The notes under the pieces are model-generated. The model was not told the origin of the DNA. It ran no database searches and worked only from the letters and a program-made list of their open reading frames with translations. A stretch of DNA of 64,000 nucleotides from Streptomyces sp. NBC_01463 (GTDB lineage Bacteria; Actinomycetota; Actinomycetes; Streptomycetales; Streptomycetaceae): NCBI GenBank assembly GCA_036227345.1, contig CP109468.1, forward strand, positions 3,348,001 to 3,412,000. Reading direction: 5' to 3'. Position 1 is the first letter of the stretch, and each line of letters opens with the position of its first letter. The position numbers and the translations under genes were made by a program. Of the stretch, positions 27,348 to 37,169 are shown in pieces.

Positions 27348-27848
27348 GTGCGAGAGCGCCATGCGGGCCGACAGCGGCGCCGCGCCCAGGAGTTCGAGGC
27401 CTTCGTGGCGGGCGCGGCGGGCCGGCTGCTGCACACCGCGACCCTCCTCACGGCCGAACCCGCGGACCCGCCCGGCGCCAACGAGCGCGCGCAGCGGCTG
27501 CTGACCGCGGCGCTGGCCCGGACGTACGCGGACTGGGACCGGCTGCACGGCGAGGATCCGTACGACCGCACCCGGCAGGACCTCGCCACCCGCTTCGCCC
27601 GCGAGGCGTGGCGTCATCACCGCCTTCGCGGCGGACTCCTGGACCGGCTGACCCCGCAGGAACGGCTCGTCCTGGTGCTGCGCCTGTACGAGGGCGTTCC
27701 CGAGGAGCAGACGGCGGCGCTGCTCGGGGTGCCGGTGGACCGGGTCCGTGCGGTCTGCAACCGCTCGGTGGCCACGATGCGCGGCACCCGGAGCCCGACC
27801 CTGCGGCGGGGGCACCCGCGCACCCGGCCGCTGGGGGCGGCACCGTGA
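27348..27848 (+). CDS. SigE-family-like sigma factor with degenerate region 2
   Basis: About 166 residues from GTG 27348; an upstream TTG at 27312 is also open, and neither has a convincing ribosome site. The N-terminal half keeps the outline of SigE-family ECF region 2 (EFEAFVAGAAGRLLHTATLL, AQRLLTAALARTYADWDRL) but lacks a recognisable -10-binding core. Region 4 is well preserved: LDRLTPQERLVLVLRLYEGVPEEQTAALLGVPVDRVRAVCNRSV, a full helix-turn-helix. The stop overlaps the next gene as GTGA. It may be a real minor sigma factor or a DNA-binding relic. Confidence 0.7.
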   Translation: MRERHAGRQRRRAQEFEAFVAGAAGRLLHTATLLTAEPADPPGANERAQRLLTAALARTYADWDRLHGEDPYDRTRQDLATRFAREAWRHHRLRGGLLDRLTPQERLVLVLRLYEGVPEEQTAALLGVPVDRVRAVCNRSVATMRGTRSPTLRRGHPRTRPLGAAP

Positions 27849-28096
27849 GCGGCATGGGGCGCAAGGAGGACGAGGTCCGGCGGATGCTGGAGAACCCCCG
27901 TCCTCAGGTCCCGGCGGAGCTGGCGGCGCGGGCGGCGGAGCGCGGCGGCCGGCTGCTGCGGCGCCGGCGGGTGCTGACGCGGCTGTGGCTGCTGACGGCG
28001 ACCGCGGTGGTCGTGGCGTTCACGGTGTGGGCGGTGGTGGTCCAGCCCTGGCACGTGCCGCCCGCGGAGACGACGCCGCCGCTGGAGGGCTGGTAG
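27845..28096 (+). CDS. Short single-TM protein coupled to the sigma-like gene
   Basis: 83 residues from GTG 27845, overlapping the previous stop by 4 bases. A charged cytosolic head (GRKEDEVRRMLENPRPQVPAE) and Arg-rich stretch (RGGRLLRRRRVLTR) precede one membrane helix (LWLLTATAVVVAFTVWAVVV) and a short Pro-rich outside tail. The position and topology fit a miniature membrane anti-sigma-like partner, but no zinc or ASD motif is present. Confidence 0.65.
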   Translation: MSGMGRKEDEVRRMLENPRPQVPAELAARAAERGGRLLRRRRVLTRLWLLTATAVVVAFTVWAVVVQPWHVPPAETTPPLEGW

Positions 28097-28169
28097 GCAC
28101 CACACCCGGACCGCTTCGTACCGATTTATCCTGGAAGGGCACGGCCGGACACCGGCCGAGGAGGCTGTG

Positions 28170-28361
28170 ATGACCAGGAAGATCGCTGACTGCCGCAAGT
28201 ATCCGAGTGTGTCGAACTGCTCGCTGACGATCTCCGGTGAGGAGGACGAAGTCGTGCGGGCGGCCACGGAGCACGCGGTCTCCGTCCATGAGCACACCGA
28301 CAGCCCCGAGCTGCGGGAGCAGGTCAGGGCCTCGCTGGAGGACGAGAAGGTCTCGGTCTGA
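28170..28361 (+). CDS. DUF1059 small protein
   Basis: 63 residues from ATG 28170 with GGAGG 6 bases upstream. The sequence RKIADCRKYPSVSNCSLTISG with two cysteines, then ATEHAVSVHEHTD and REQVRASL, matches the DUF1059 family, small cytosolic proteins common in actinobacteria. The paired cysteines and His residues could bind metal, but the function is unknown. It is followed at once by a strong terminator. Confidence 0.88.
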   Translation: MTRKIADCRKYPSVSNCSLTISGEEDEVVRAATEHAVSVHEHTDSPELREQVRASLEDEKVSV

Positions 28362-28369
28362 GGACCGGA

Positions 28370-28414
28370 GACGAGAGGGGCGGGACCGGTTGCGCCGGCC
28401 CCGCCCCTCTCGTC
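28370..28414. terminator. Bidirectional hairpin between DUF1059 and metB genes
   Basis: A stem of about 20 bp (GACGAGAGGGGCGGG pairing with CCCGCCCCTCTCGTC, one mismatch further in) lies between convergent stops. Confidence 0.88.
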
Positions 28415-28448
28415 TGCGCCGTGTCGCGTACGACGACCGGTACGGGCC

Positions 28449-29594
28449 CTAGCCGAGCGCCTGCGTCAGGTCGGCCAGCAGGTCGTCGCCGTTCTCGATG
28501 CCGACGGAGAGCCGGACCAGGTCGGCGGGGACCTCCAGCGGGGAGCCCGCGGCGGAGGCGTGCGTCATCCGGCCCGGGTGCTCCAGGAGCGACTCGACGC
28601 CGCCGAGCGACTCACCGAGCGTGAAGAGCTTCGCGCGGTTGCAGACCTCGACGGCCGCCTCCTCGCCGCCCGCGACCCGGAAGGACACCATGCCGCCGAA
28701 CGTCTTCATCTGCTTGGCGGCGATCTCGTGGCCCTGGTGCTCGGGCAGCCCGGGGTAGAGGACCTGGGTGACCTTGGGGTGGCGGGTCAGCAGGTCGGCG
28801 ACCTTGGTCGCGTTCTCGCTGTGCCGGTCCATCCGCACGGCCAGCGTCTTGATGCCGCGCAGCACCAGCCAGGCGTCGAACGGCCCGGCGACGGCACCCA
28901 TCGCGTTCTGGTGGTACGCCAGCTCCTCCGACAGATCGGGGTCGTTGACGATCAGCGCGCCACCGACGACGTCCGAGTGGCCGCCCATGTACTTGGTGGT
29001 GGAGTGGACGACGACATCGGCGCCGAGCGCCAGGGGCTGCTGGAGGTAGGGACTGGCGAAGGTGTTGTCGACGACCAGCCGCGCACCCGCCGTGCGGGCC
29101 ACGTCGGCGACGGCCGCGATGTCGGTGATGCCGAGCAGCGGGTTGGAGGGCGTCTCCACCCAGATCGCCTTGGTGCGCGGGGTGATCGCCGCCCGTACCG
29201 CCGCCACGTCCGAGGTGTCGGCGACCGAGAACTCCACGCCCCAGCGCGAGGCGACCTTCGCGAACAGCCGGAACGTGCCGCCGTAGGCGTCGTTCGGGAT
29301 GACCACGTGGTCGCCGGGGGTCAGCAGCGTACGGAGCAGGCAGTCCTCGGCGGCGAGGCCGGAGGCGAAGGCGAGTCCGCGGCGGCCGCCCTCCAGGGCC
29401 GCGAGGTTCTCCTCCAGCGCGGTGCGGGTCGGGTTGGCGCTGCGGCTGTACTCGTAGCCGCCGCGCAGTCCGCCCACGCCGTCCTGCTTGTACGTGGAGA
29501 CCTGGTAAATGGGGGGAACAACAGCGCCGGTGAGGGGATCGGCGGTGTTTCCCGCGTGGATCGCGAGAGTCTCGAAGCTGTGCTGGTCGCTCAT
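28449..29594 (-). CDS. metB: Cystathionine gamma-synthase/lyase
   Basis: 381 residues of the Cys/Met metabolism PLP fold-type I family. The PLP lysine is in VVHSTTKYMGGHSDVVGG; other signatures are YEYSRSANPTRTALEENLAALEGG, VDNTFASPYLQQPL and GGVESLLEHPGRMTHAS. Gamma-synthase joins O-succinyl/acetyl-homoserine with cysteine, and gamma-lyase splits cystathionine; sequence alone does not separate them reliably. ATG 29594 begins MSDQHSFETLAIHAGN. It is divergent from the membrane-anchored gene at 29663. Confidence 0.92.
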   Translation of the reverse strand: MSDQHSFETLAIHAGNTADPLTGAVVPPIYQVSTYKQDGVGGLRGGYEYSRSANPTRTALEENLAALEGGRRGLAFASGLAAEDCLLRTLLTPGDHVVIPNDAYGGTFRLFAKVASRWGVEFSVADTSDVAAVRAAITPRTKAIWVETPSNPLLGITDIAAVADVARTAGARLVVDNTFASPYLQQPLALGADVVVHSTTKYMGGHSDVVGGALIVNDPDLSEELAYHQNAMGAVAGPFDAWLVLRGIKTLAVRMDRHSENATKVADLLTRHPKVTQVLYPGLPEHQGHEIAAKQMKTFGGMVSFRVAGGEEAAVEVCNRAKLFTLGESLGGVESLLEHPGRMTHASAAGSPLEVPADLVRLSVGIENGDDLLADLTQALG

Positions 29595-29662
29595 GGGCCC
29601 CGAGCGTAGTCCGCCGCCGAGGTCCCTCACGGACCACCGGGCCGTCCGGTGACAATGGGGGC

Positions 29663-30766
29663 ATGGAGATTCTGTGGTTCCTGCTCGCGCTGTGCCTGCT
29701 CGCCGCGGTCGTCGGCCCCTATGTGCGGCGCCGCCGGGGCGGCATCCGTCAGGTGGCGCCCGGTTCGCCCGACGCCGCCGATCCGGACACCTACGGCTTC
29801 GTGCGCCAGGAGGAGCTGGACATCCGGATGCCGGGCCCCGACCAGGATCTCCTCGACGTGCTCGATGTCGTCCAGCACACCCAGGAGTGGCGGGCCGCGT
29901 CCCAGCTGCTGTCCGGGACGCCGAAGGAGGGCGAGGTGCGGTGGCAGCGGGTGCAGGCCTTCGCCGGGGCCGCCTCCCTGGAACTGATGCAGCGGCCGGG
30001 CGTCGGCGGGGCGTGGCTGCGCAAGTGGCGGGCCGAGGCGCCGAAGGACGCGGGCGGCGCGGCCGTGCACGCGGAGTTCCTGGTCCAGCAGGCGTGGCGG
30101 TCGTCATCGGCGGGGACTGACGACTTCCGGATCATCCTGGAGGAGGCGCGTACGGTCGTCGGCGAGGCGGCCCTGCTGGCGCCGGGCGACCCCGTCCCGT
30201 ATCTCGTGGAGCTGGCCGTCGCCCGTGGACTGGGCTACTCGCACGAGGAGTTCGACCAGCTCTGGGCGAAGATCATCGACCGGGCCCCGGCCCACATGGG
30301 CGCGCACATCGCGGCGCTGCACTTCTGGTGCGAGAAGTGGCACGGCTCCCGCGAGGAGGCGGACCGCTTCGCCACCGCGGCGGCCGCCCGCGCCCCACAG
30401 GGCTCGCTGCTGGCGGCGCTGCCGCTGTTCGCGGTGTACGAGCACCTGCCCGAGGTGAATCTGGTCCAGGGCTTCTACCGCGGCCTGGTGGTGACGAAGG
30501 CGGTCGAGGGCGCGATGTTCGCGGTGCACGCGGCCCGCGCCGACGACCCGATGCTCGCGCACGTCCGCCATCTCCTGGTGCTGTTCCTGGTCCGGATGGA
30601 GCGCTGGTCCGAGGCGATGAACCAGCTGGTCCACATCGACGGCCACGTCGGCGCGCTGCCGTGGACGGAGAACTCCGACCCGGCCGCCGAGTACGCCGTG
30701 TACCGGGCCCTGGCGGTGGCCGGCTACGAGGCGAACGGCGGCAGCCCGGCGACGCTGCCGCAGTAG
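29663..30766 (+). CDS. Membrane-anchored helical-repeat protein of unknown function
   Basis: 367 residues. An N-terminal helix (MEILWFLLALCLLAAVVGPYV) anchors it, followed by RRRRGG and a long cytosolic region rich in amphipathic helices that look like degenerate TPR-type repeats (AAQEWRAASQLLSG-like segment; LVELAVARGLGYSHEEFDQLW; HFWCEKWHGSREEADRFA). Tryptophans recur in the helices. I recall homologues only as conserved hypotheticals. It is followed by a 45-residue membrane protein gene and msrA in the same direction. Confidence 0.8.
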   Translation: MEILWFLLALCLLAAVVGPYVRRRRGGIRQVAPGSPDAADPDTYGFVRQEELDIRMPGPDQDLLDVLDVVQHTQEWRAASQLLSGTPKEGEVRWQRVQAFAGAASLELMQRPGVGGAWLRKWRAEAPKDAGGAAVHAEFLVQQAWRSSSAGTDDFRIILEEARTVVGEAALLAPGDPVPYLVELAVARGLGYSHEEFDQLWAKIIDRAPAHMGAHIAALHFWCEKWHGSREEADRFATAAAARAPQGSLLAALPLFAVYEHLPEVNLVQGFYRGLVVTKAVEGAMFAVHAARADDPMLAHVRHLLVLFLVRMERWSEAMNQLVHIDGHVGALPWTENSDPAAEYAVYRALAVAGYEANGGSPATLPQ

Positions 30767-30829
30767 CCGCGAACCGCGACGGCCGCCGCTGTGCGACCGT
30801 GGAAGCGACGCGCCCCTGATTCCCCTGCG

Positions 30830-30967
30830 ATGAACGGTGTTCCCGTGACACGACTGATACCCCTGATCCTGATCGGCCTCGGCCTCTACTTCTGGTTCAA
30901 GGCCCGCAAGCGGGCCGCCGCCTACGTCGAGGACGCGGAGTCGGACGGCGGCGCACCGCGCCGCTGA
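30830..30967 (+). CDS. Tiny single-TM protein (45 aa)
   Basis: ATG 30830 (or GTG 30845, VTRLIPLILIGLGLYFWFKAR) to TGA 30967. One membrane helix, LIPLILIGLGLYFWF, is followed by a basic KARKRAAAY stretch and an acidic tail. The hydrophobic-then-charged layout argues for a real protein. It is too small for family assignment. Confidence 0.6.
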   Translation: MNGVPVTRLIPLILIGLGLYFWFKARKRAAAYVEDAESDGGAPRR

Positions 30968-31039
30968 CCTCCGGCGGAGGAATCCGCGGTGGCCCGGGGG
31001 CGTTGCAGTGAGAGCACCCCGACCCAGGAGGAGCCCCGT

Positions 31040-31708
31040 ATGTTCCTGCACCGCCGCACCCCTCAGCTCCCCACCCCGGAGGAGGCCCTGCGCGGCCGCA
31101 CCACCCCGGAGTTCACCGTCCCGTCCCGCCACACGGTCCTGGGCAACGCCCTGCTGGGCCCGTACCCGGAGGGTCTGGAGGTCGCGGACTTCGCGATGGG
31201 CTGTTTCTGGGGCGCCGAGCGCACGTTCTGGCGGCAGGACGGCGTCTGGACGACGCTCGTCGGCTATCAGGGCGGCTATACGGAGAATCCCGCGTACGAG
31301 GAGGTCTGCTCCGGCCTGACCGGGCACACCGAGGCGGTACGCGTGGTCTTCGACCCGAGGACCGTGACGTACGCGCAGCTGCTGAAGCTCTTCTGGGAGT
31401 CCCACGACCCGACCCAGGGCTTCCGCCAGGGCAACGACGTCGGCACCCAGTACCGCTCCGCCGTGTACACCCACTCCCCCGAGCAGGCCGCGGCCGCTGC
31501 GGCGTCCCGCGAGACGTACCAGAAGGCCCTCACGGGCTCCGGCCACGGCGTGATCAGCACGGAGATCCTGCCCGCCGACGGCCGCCAATTCTGGCCCGCG
31601 GAGCCGGCCCACCAGCAGTACCTGGACAAGAACCCGGCGGGCTACTGCGGGATCGGCGGCACGGGTGTCTCGTGCCCGGCCGGGGTGGCACCGGCGGCGC
31701 GGGGCTGA
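31040..31708 (+). CDS. msrA: Peptide methionine sulfoxide reductase MsrA
   Basis: 222 residues. It reduces the S-epimer of methionine sulfoxide in proteins. Catalytic Cys55 lies in [10 protein letters not shown]; other MsrA signatures are [47 protein letters not shown] and the C-terminal [22 protein letters not shown], which holds two candidate resolving cysteines. AGGAGG lies 8 bases before ATG 31040. The 40-residue N-extension before the catalytic domain is typical of the actinobacterial/plant-like MsrA group. Confidence 0.95.
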   Translation: MFLHRRTPQLPTPEEALRGRTTPEFTVPSRHTVLGNALLGPYPEGLEVADFAMGCFWGAERTFWRQDGVWTTLVGYQGGYTENPAYEEVCSGLTGHTEAVRVVFDPRTVTYAQLLKLFWESHDPTQGFRQGNDVGTQYRSAVYTHSPEQAAAAAASRETYQKALTGSGHGVISTEILPADGRQFWPAEPAHQQYLDKNPAGYCGIGGTGVSCPAGVAPAARG

Positions 31709-31759
31709 GCCGGTTACCCTCGCACCGACGTGAACGGTGAACGGCGGGGTGGGGGCACC

Positions 31760-32161
31760 ATGCGCGAGAACGGCACGGACGGACCGGCGGTCCCGTCCCT
31801 GAGCGGACATCCCTGGCGGGCGGCCAACGAGGCCCTGGCGTTCCTCGTGGAACTGGCCGCGCTGGCCTGCCTGTTCGGCTGGGGGTTCAGTCTCGGGGAC
31901 GGACTGGCCCTCCAACTCCTGCTGGGAGCCGCAGTGCTGGCCGTAGCCATCACCCTGTGGGGCCTGTTCGCAGCACCCCGCGCCCGGATCCGGCTGCCGG
32001 TGGCCGGTGTGCTGGCGGTCAAGACCGTGGTGCTCGGCGGCGCCGCCCTCGCCCTCTACGGGGTGGGGCACCCCGTGGCGGCCGTGGTCATGGCCGTCGT
32101 GGTGGTGGCGAACACGGGCCTGCTGGAGACGTTCCGGCGACGGCCGGCACCTGCCCGGTAG
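31760..32161 (+). CDS. YrdB / DUF2568 family membrane protein
   Basis: 133 residues from ATG 31760, preceded by a G-rich ribosome site; a GTG at 31730 in frame lacks one. Four membrane helices: ALAFLVELAALACLFGWGF, LQLLLGAAVLAVAITLWGLF, LPVAGVLAVKTVVLGGAAL and VAAVVMAVVVVANTGLL. The N-E-A-L-A-F-L-V-E-L opening and W-G-L-F-A-A-P-R-A motif are those of DUF2568/YrdB proteins, whose role is unknown. Confidence 0.8.
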   Translation: MRENGTDGPAVPSLSGHPWRAANEALAFLVELAALACLFGWGFSLGDGLALQLLLGAAVLAVAITLWGLFAAPRARIRLPVAGVLAVKTVVLGGAALALYGVGHPVAAVVMAVVVVANTGLLETFRRRPAPAR

Positions 32162-32200
32162 GTGCCGGCCGCGCTCCTCGGATCAGACGGAGTCTGATCC
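32141..32200. terminator. Two consecutive hairpins between convergent genes
   Basis: The first stem, CGGCCGGCACCT/AGGTGCCGGCCG (32141-32171), overlaps the YrdB stop. The second, GGATCAGAC/GTCTGATCC (32180-32200), lies next to the gdhA stop on the other strand. Each can serve one direction. Confidence 0.8.
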
Positions 32201-32211
32201 GGCCGGACGGG

Positions 32212-34041
<1,830 letters not shown>

Positions 34042-34662
34042 ATGACGACATCGCGGGGGCACCGCAGCGGCCGGGTTCCTCATACTCCTTACGGGCCACC
34101 GCCGTTGACCGAGGGTCCCCGGCTCGGTTACGGGTATCCGGGACCCTCGTACGGCGCGGGCAGGACCGGGCCGCGCACACCGCCCCGGGCGGGCGAGATG
34201 CGCCGCTATCTCGCCGTGGGGCTCGACTGCTATCTCTGCCTGGTCGTCAGCGGGTTACTCGTCCGGCCCCATGTGGACTCGGCGACCGTTCCCCAGGTCG
34301 CCGGTCTGCTGGTCGGGCCGGTGCTCGTCCTGTCGTTCCTGAACCAGGTGGTGCTCACCGCACTCGTCGGGGCGGGCGCCGGGAAGCTGATCATGGGGAT
34401 ACGGGTGGTGAGCCTGCCGGACGTGGGCCGCCCCGGCCCCGGGCGGCTGGTGCGCAGATGGCTGTACGGGCTGTGCTGGCTGCCGCTGCAGCCCTGGTAC
34501 GGGGTGCGCGCCCACCTCGCCAGGTCCGGCGGCGAGGGCGGTCCCGGCCACCGGGCGGGCCACGAGGACAACGTCGCGCACCCCGACCCCGCCGGGCTGC
34601 GCCAGGTCCGCCGCAGCGATCTGGCGGCGCACCGCCGGGCCGTGGCCGGGCGGACGGTCTGA
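34042..34662 (+). CDS. RDD-family membrane protein
   Basis: 206 residues. A Pro/Gly/Tyr-rich cytosolic N-tail (YGPPPLTEGPRLGYGYPG) leads to an RDD domain: RRYLAVGLDCYLCLVVSGLL (D in the first helix), VAGLLVGPVLVLSFLNQVVLTALVG, then the GAGAGKLIMGIRVV linker and LVRRWLYGLCWLPLQPW. The C-tail is basic and ends with an Arg/Ala helix. RDD proteins have been linked to ion exchange in some bacteria, but the role here is unknown. The start has no clear ribosome site and may be leaderless. Confidence 0.85.
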   Translation: MTTSRGHRSGRVPHTPYGPPPLTEGPRLGYGYPGPSYGAGRTGPRTPPRAGEMRRYLAVGLDCYLCLVVSGLLVRPHVDSATVPQVAGLLVGPVLVLSFLNQVVLTALVGAGAGKLIMGIRVVSLPDVGRPGPGRLVRRWLYGLCWLPLQPWYGVRAHLARSGGEGGPGHRAGHEDNVAHPDPAGLRQVRRSDLAAHRRAVAGRTV

Positions 34663-34671
34663 ACCCTCCCG

Positions 34672-34708
34672 CCGGCGGGACGGGACCGGGGCCTCCCGTC
34701 CCGGCCGG
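34672..34708. terminator. Hairpin between RDD gene and ABC ATPase gene
   Basis: GGGACGGGA and TCCCGTCCC pair around CCGGGGCC, extended outward with one bulge. It lies between convergent stops. Confidence 0.75.
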
Positions 34709-34737
34709 AACGGAAGACCCCGGTACGTGCCGCCGGG

Positions 34738-35421
34738 TCAGGCGGCGGCGTTCTCCGTGATGGTGACCTTGCCCTTGCGGATCGTGGCGAGCCGCGGGGC
34801 GCGGCGGGCGATCGAGCTGTCGTGGGTGACCATGATGAAGGTGAGCCCGTGCTCCTTCCACATGGTCTCCAGCACCTCCATGATCTCGTCGCGCATGGAC
34901 TCGTCGAGGTTGCCGGTGGGTTCGTCGGCGAGCAGCACCTTGGGCTGCTTGACCAGGGCCCTGGCGATGGCCACCCGCTGCTGCTGGCCGCCGGACATCT
35001 CGCCGGGCAGATGACCGAGCCGTTCGCCGAGCCCGACCGAGTCGAGCGCCTCGGCGGCTCTTCTGCGCCGCTCGGACGCCTTGCCGCCGAGCGGTACGAG
35101 GGCGGTCTCGACGTTCTCCTGGGCGGTGAGCGTCGGGATGAGGTTGAAGCTCTGGAAGACGAAGCCGATGTTCTCGGCGCGGACCTTGGTGAGCTTGGCC
35201 TCGCTGAGCTTCGCGAGGTCCACCCCGTCGAGTTCGATGCTGCCGGCCGTGGGACGGTCCAGTCCGCCGAGCATCTGGAGCAGCGTGGACTTGCCGCCGC
35301 CGGTGGGGCCCTGGATGACGAGGCGGCCGCCGTCCTCGATGGTCAGGTCGACGCCGGCGAGTGCGTGGACGGTGGACTTGCCGCGCGTGTAGTGCTTGGT
35401 GACGCCTTGAAGCGTGTACAT
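34738..35421 (-). CDS. ABC transporter ATP-binding protein (MacB/LolD type)
   Basis: 227 residues. Walker A is IQGPTGGGKSTLLQMLGG, the Q-loop is NIGFVFQSFNLIPTLTA, the signature is EMSGGQQQRVAIARAL, Walker B is PKVLLADEPTGNLDE and the switch His is in FIMVTHDSSIARRA. The SFNLIPTLTAQENVE and GNLDE wording is diagnostic of the MacB/LolD/FtsE group that partners with FtsX-like permeases. It sits downstream of its permease gene (112-base gap), same strand, so it is probably co-transcribed. Confidence 0.93.
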   Translation of the reverse strand: MYTLQGVTKHYTRGKSTVHALAGVDLTIEDGGRLVIQGPTGGGKSTLLQMLGGLDRPTAGSIELDGVDLAKLSEAKLTKVRAENIGFVFQSFNLIPTLTAQENVETALVPLGGKASERRRRAAEALDSVGLGERLGHLPGEMSGGQQQRVAIARALVKQPKVLLADEPTGNLDESMRDEIMEVLETMWKEHGLTFIMVTHDSSIARRAPRLATIRKGKVTITENAAA

Positions 35422-35533
35422 GGGTCAGCTCCTGCTGGACGGTGATCGCGGATCCCGGGCGGACGCCTCGCGGATCGCGGGTCGCCGGGGTACGGGGTAC
35501 GGGATGCCCGGGTTCGGGGCAGCCCGCGGCGGG

Positions 35534-36985
35534 CTACTCGACGCGGCGCAGCGCGTCCGCGGGGCGCAGCCGGGAGGCGCGCCAGCCGCCGAAGGCGCCC
35601 GCGATCAGCCCGCCGGCGACGGCCAGCACGACGGCGATCAGGATGACCGAGAGGGAGACGGGTGCGGTCAGCGCGATGTCGAGCGCCTTGGAGGCGGTCT
35701 GGCGGCCGGGGCCGCCCATCATGCCGCCGCGGCCGCCGCCCGCGCCGCCGCCCGAGGAGCCGAGCTGGGCGGTGAGAGTGGGACTGACGGCGGTGACGGC
35801 GTAGGCGCCGGCGAGGCCGACCGCGATGCCGAGGACGCCGCCCATCAGGCCGTTGACGAGGGCCTCGCCGATGACCTGGCGGGTTACCCGGCCGCTCTTC
35901 CAGCCGAGCGCCTTGAGCGTGCCGAACTCCCGGACGCGGCGGCTGACCGCGGAGGAGGTGAGGAGTCCCGCGACCAGGAAGGCGGCGATGAGCACGGCGA
36001 TGGAGAGCCACTTGCCGACGCTGGACGCCAGGTCGGACGCCGTGGACAGTGAGCCGGACACGGTGTCCGCGAGGTCGGCGGACGTGGTGACCGTGGTGCC
36101 CGCGATGTTCTTCTGGATCACGGACTTGACGCTGTCGATCTGCTGCGAGTCCGCGGCCTTGACGTAGACCGTGGTGACCTTGTTCTTCGAGTCGGAGAGC
36201 GTCTGCGCCTGCTGGAGCGGGATGTAGAGGTTGGCGGCCGCGTCGCCGCTGTCGGCCGTGGAGACGCCCACGATGGTGAACTCGGTGCCGTGGACCGTGA
36301 CCGTCTTGCCGGTGGCGAGCTTCTTCTCCTTCGCGTACGCGGCGTCGACGACGGCCACCTTCGCGTTGGTCTCGGTGCTCTTGAACGTACGTCCCGCGGT
36401 GATCTTCGACGAGGTCAGCGGGCCGAGGTCCTGCTTGGTGACGTCGGTGCCGTACACCGTGTAGGAGTTGACGTCGAAGGAGGCGCCGCCGCCCTGGACC
36501 TCGCCCTGCGGCTGGCCGGTGCCGCCACCGGGACCGCGGCCCTGGGCGGTGCCGCCCTGCTGCTTGAACTCACCGCGCTTGAACTGGCCGTCGACCTTCA
36601 TGACGGTCAGGCTCAGCCCGCCGACGGCGTCGGCGACCCCGGTCTGCCGGTCCACCTCGCCGACGGTGGTGGAGGCGAGCGTCTGGAAGCCCTGGACCAT
36701 GACCCGGTCCGTGCTCTGGGTCGAGTCGTCGTCGCTGCCCTTCGCGTCGAACTCGAACCTGGGGCGCTCCGTGGCGGAACCCGGAGCTGCGGCGGCCTTG
36801 GTGACCGTCATGTCCGTGCCGAGGCCGTACAGCGATTCCAGGACCTTGTCCTGGGCCTTGCTCATGCCCGAGGAGACCGAGCTGACGATGATGACCAGCG
36901 CAATGCCGAGGGCGAGCCCCGAGGCGACGACGAGCGCCGCCTTTCTGCGGCGGCGCAGCTCGCGCCGGAGGTAGGTGAAGAACAT
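35534..36985 (-). CDS. FtsX/MacB-type ABC permease
   Basis: 483 residues. Helix 1 near residues 17-40 (ALVVASGLALGIALVIIVSSVSSG) is followed by a roughly 280-residue extracytoplasmic MacB-core domain containing a Gly/Gln-rich low-complexity insert (GGTAQGRGPGGGTGQPQG). Three C-terminal helices follow, with the FtsX motif VSRRVREFGTLKALGWKSGRVTRQV and the tail GWRASRLRPADALRRVE. Another Gly-rich insert (SSGGGAGGGRGGMMGGPG) lies between TM2 and TM3. Such mechanotransmission ABC systems drive envelope processes or export without moving substrate through the membrane. The target here is unknown. Confidence 0.92.
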   Translation of the reverse strand: MFFTYLRRELRRRRKAALVVASGLALGIALVIIVSSVSSGMSKAQDKVLESLYGLGTDMTVTKAAAAPGSATERPRFEFDAKGSDDDSTQSTDRVMVQGFQTLASTTVGEVDRQTGVADAVGGLSLTVMKVDGQFKRGEFKQQGGTAQGRGPGGGTGQPQGEVQGGGASFDVNSYTVYGTDVTKQDLGPLTSSKITAGRTFKSTETNAKVAVVDAAYAKEKKLATGKTVTVHGTEFTIVGVSTADSGDAAANLYIPLQQAQTLSDSKNKVTTVYVKAADSQQIDSVKSVIQKNIAGTTVTTSADLADTVSGSLSTASDLASSVGKWLSIAVLIAAFLVAGLLTSSAVSRRVREFGTLKALGWKSGRVTRQVIGEALVNGLMGGVLGIAVGLAGAYAVTAVSPTLTAQLGSSGGGAGGGRGGMMGGPGRQTASKALDIALTAPVSLSVILIAVVLAVAGGLIAGAFGGWRASRLRPADALRRVE

Positions 36986-37063
36986 GGCGTGAGGTTAGGG
37001 AGCGCTTGTGATGGTGGGTTAAGGCCGGGATGAGAGCGGCATGAGAACAGCCGCGAACGCCGC

Positions 37064-37107
37064 AGGCGGCGGCTCCGGGATCCGTGGGGATCGCGGAGCC
37101 GCCGCCT
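37064..37107 (-). terminator. Hairpin terminator after the L,D-transpeptidase gene
   Basis: A perfect 14-bp stem, AGGCGGCGGCTCCG and its complement, with a 16-nt loop, about 60 bases beyond the stop at 37170 and before the permease start. Confidence 0.75.
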
Positions 37108-37169
37108 GGGTACGGGGCTCGGGGCCGGTCGGGGTCCTGCCCGGGGTGAGGAGGACGCGGCCGGTCGGG

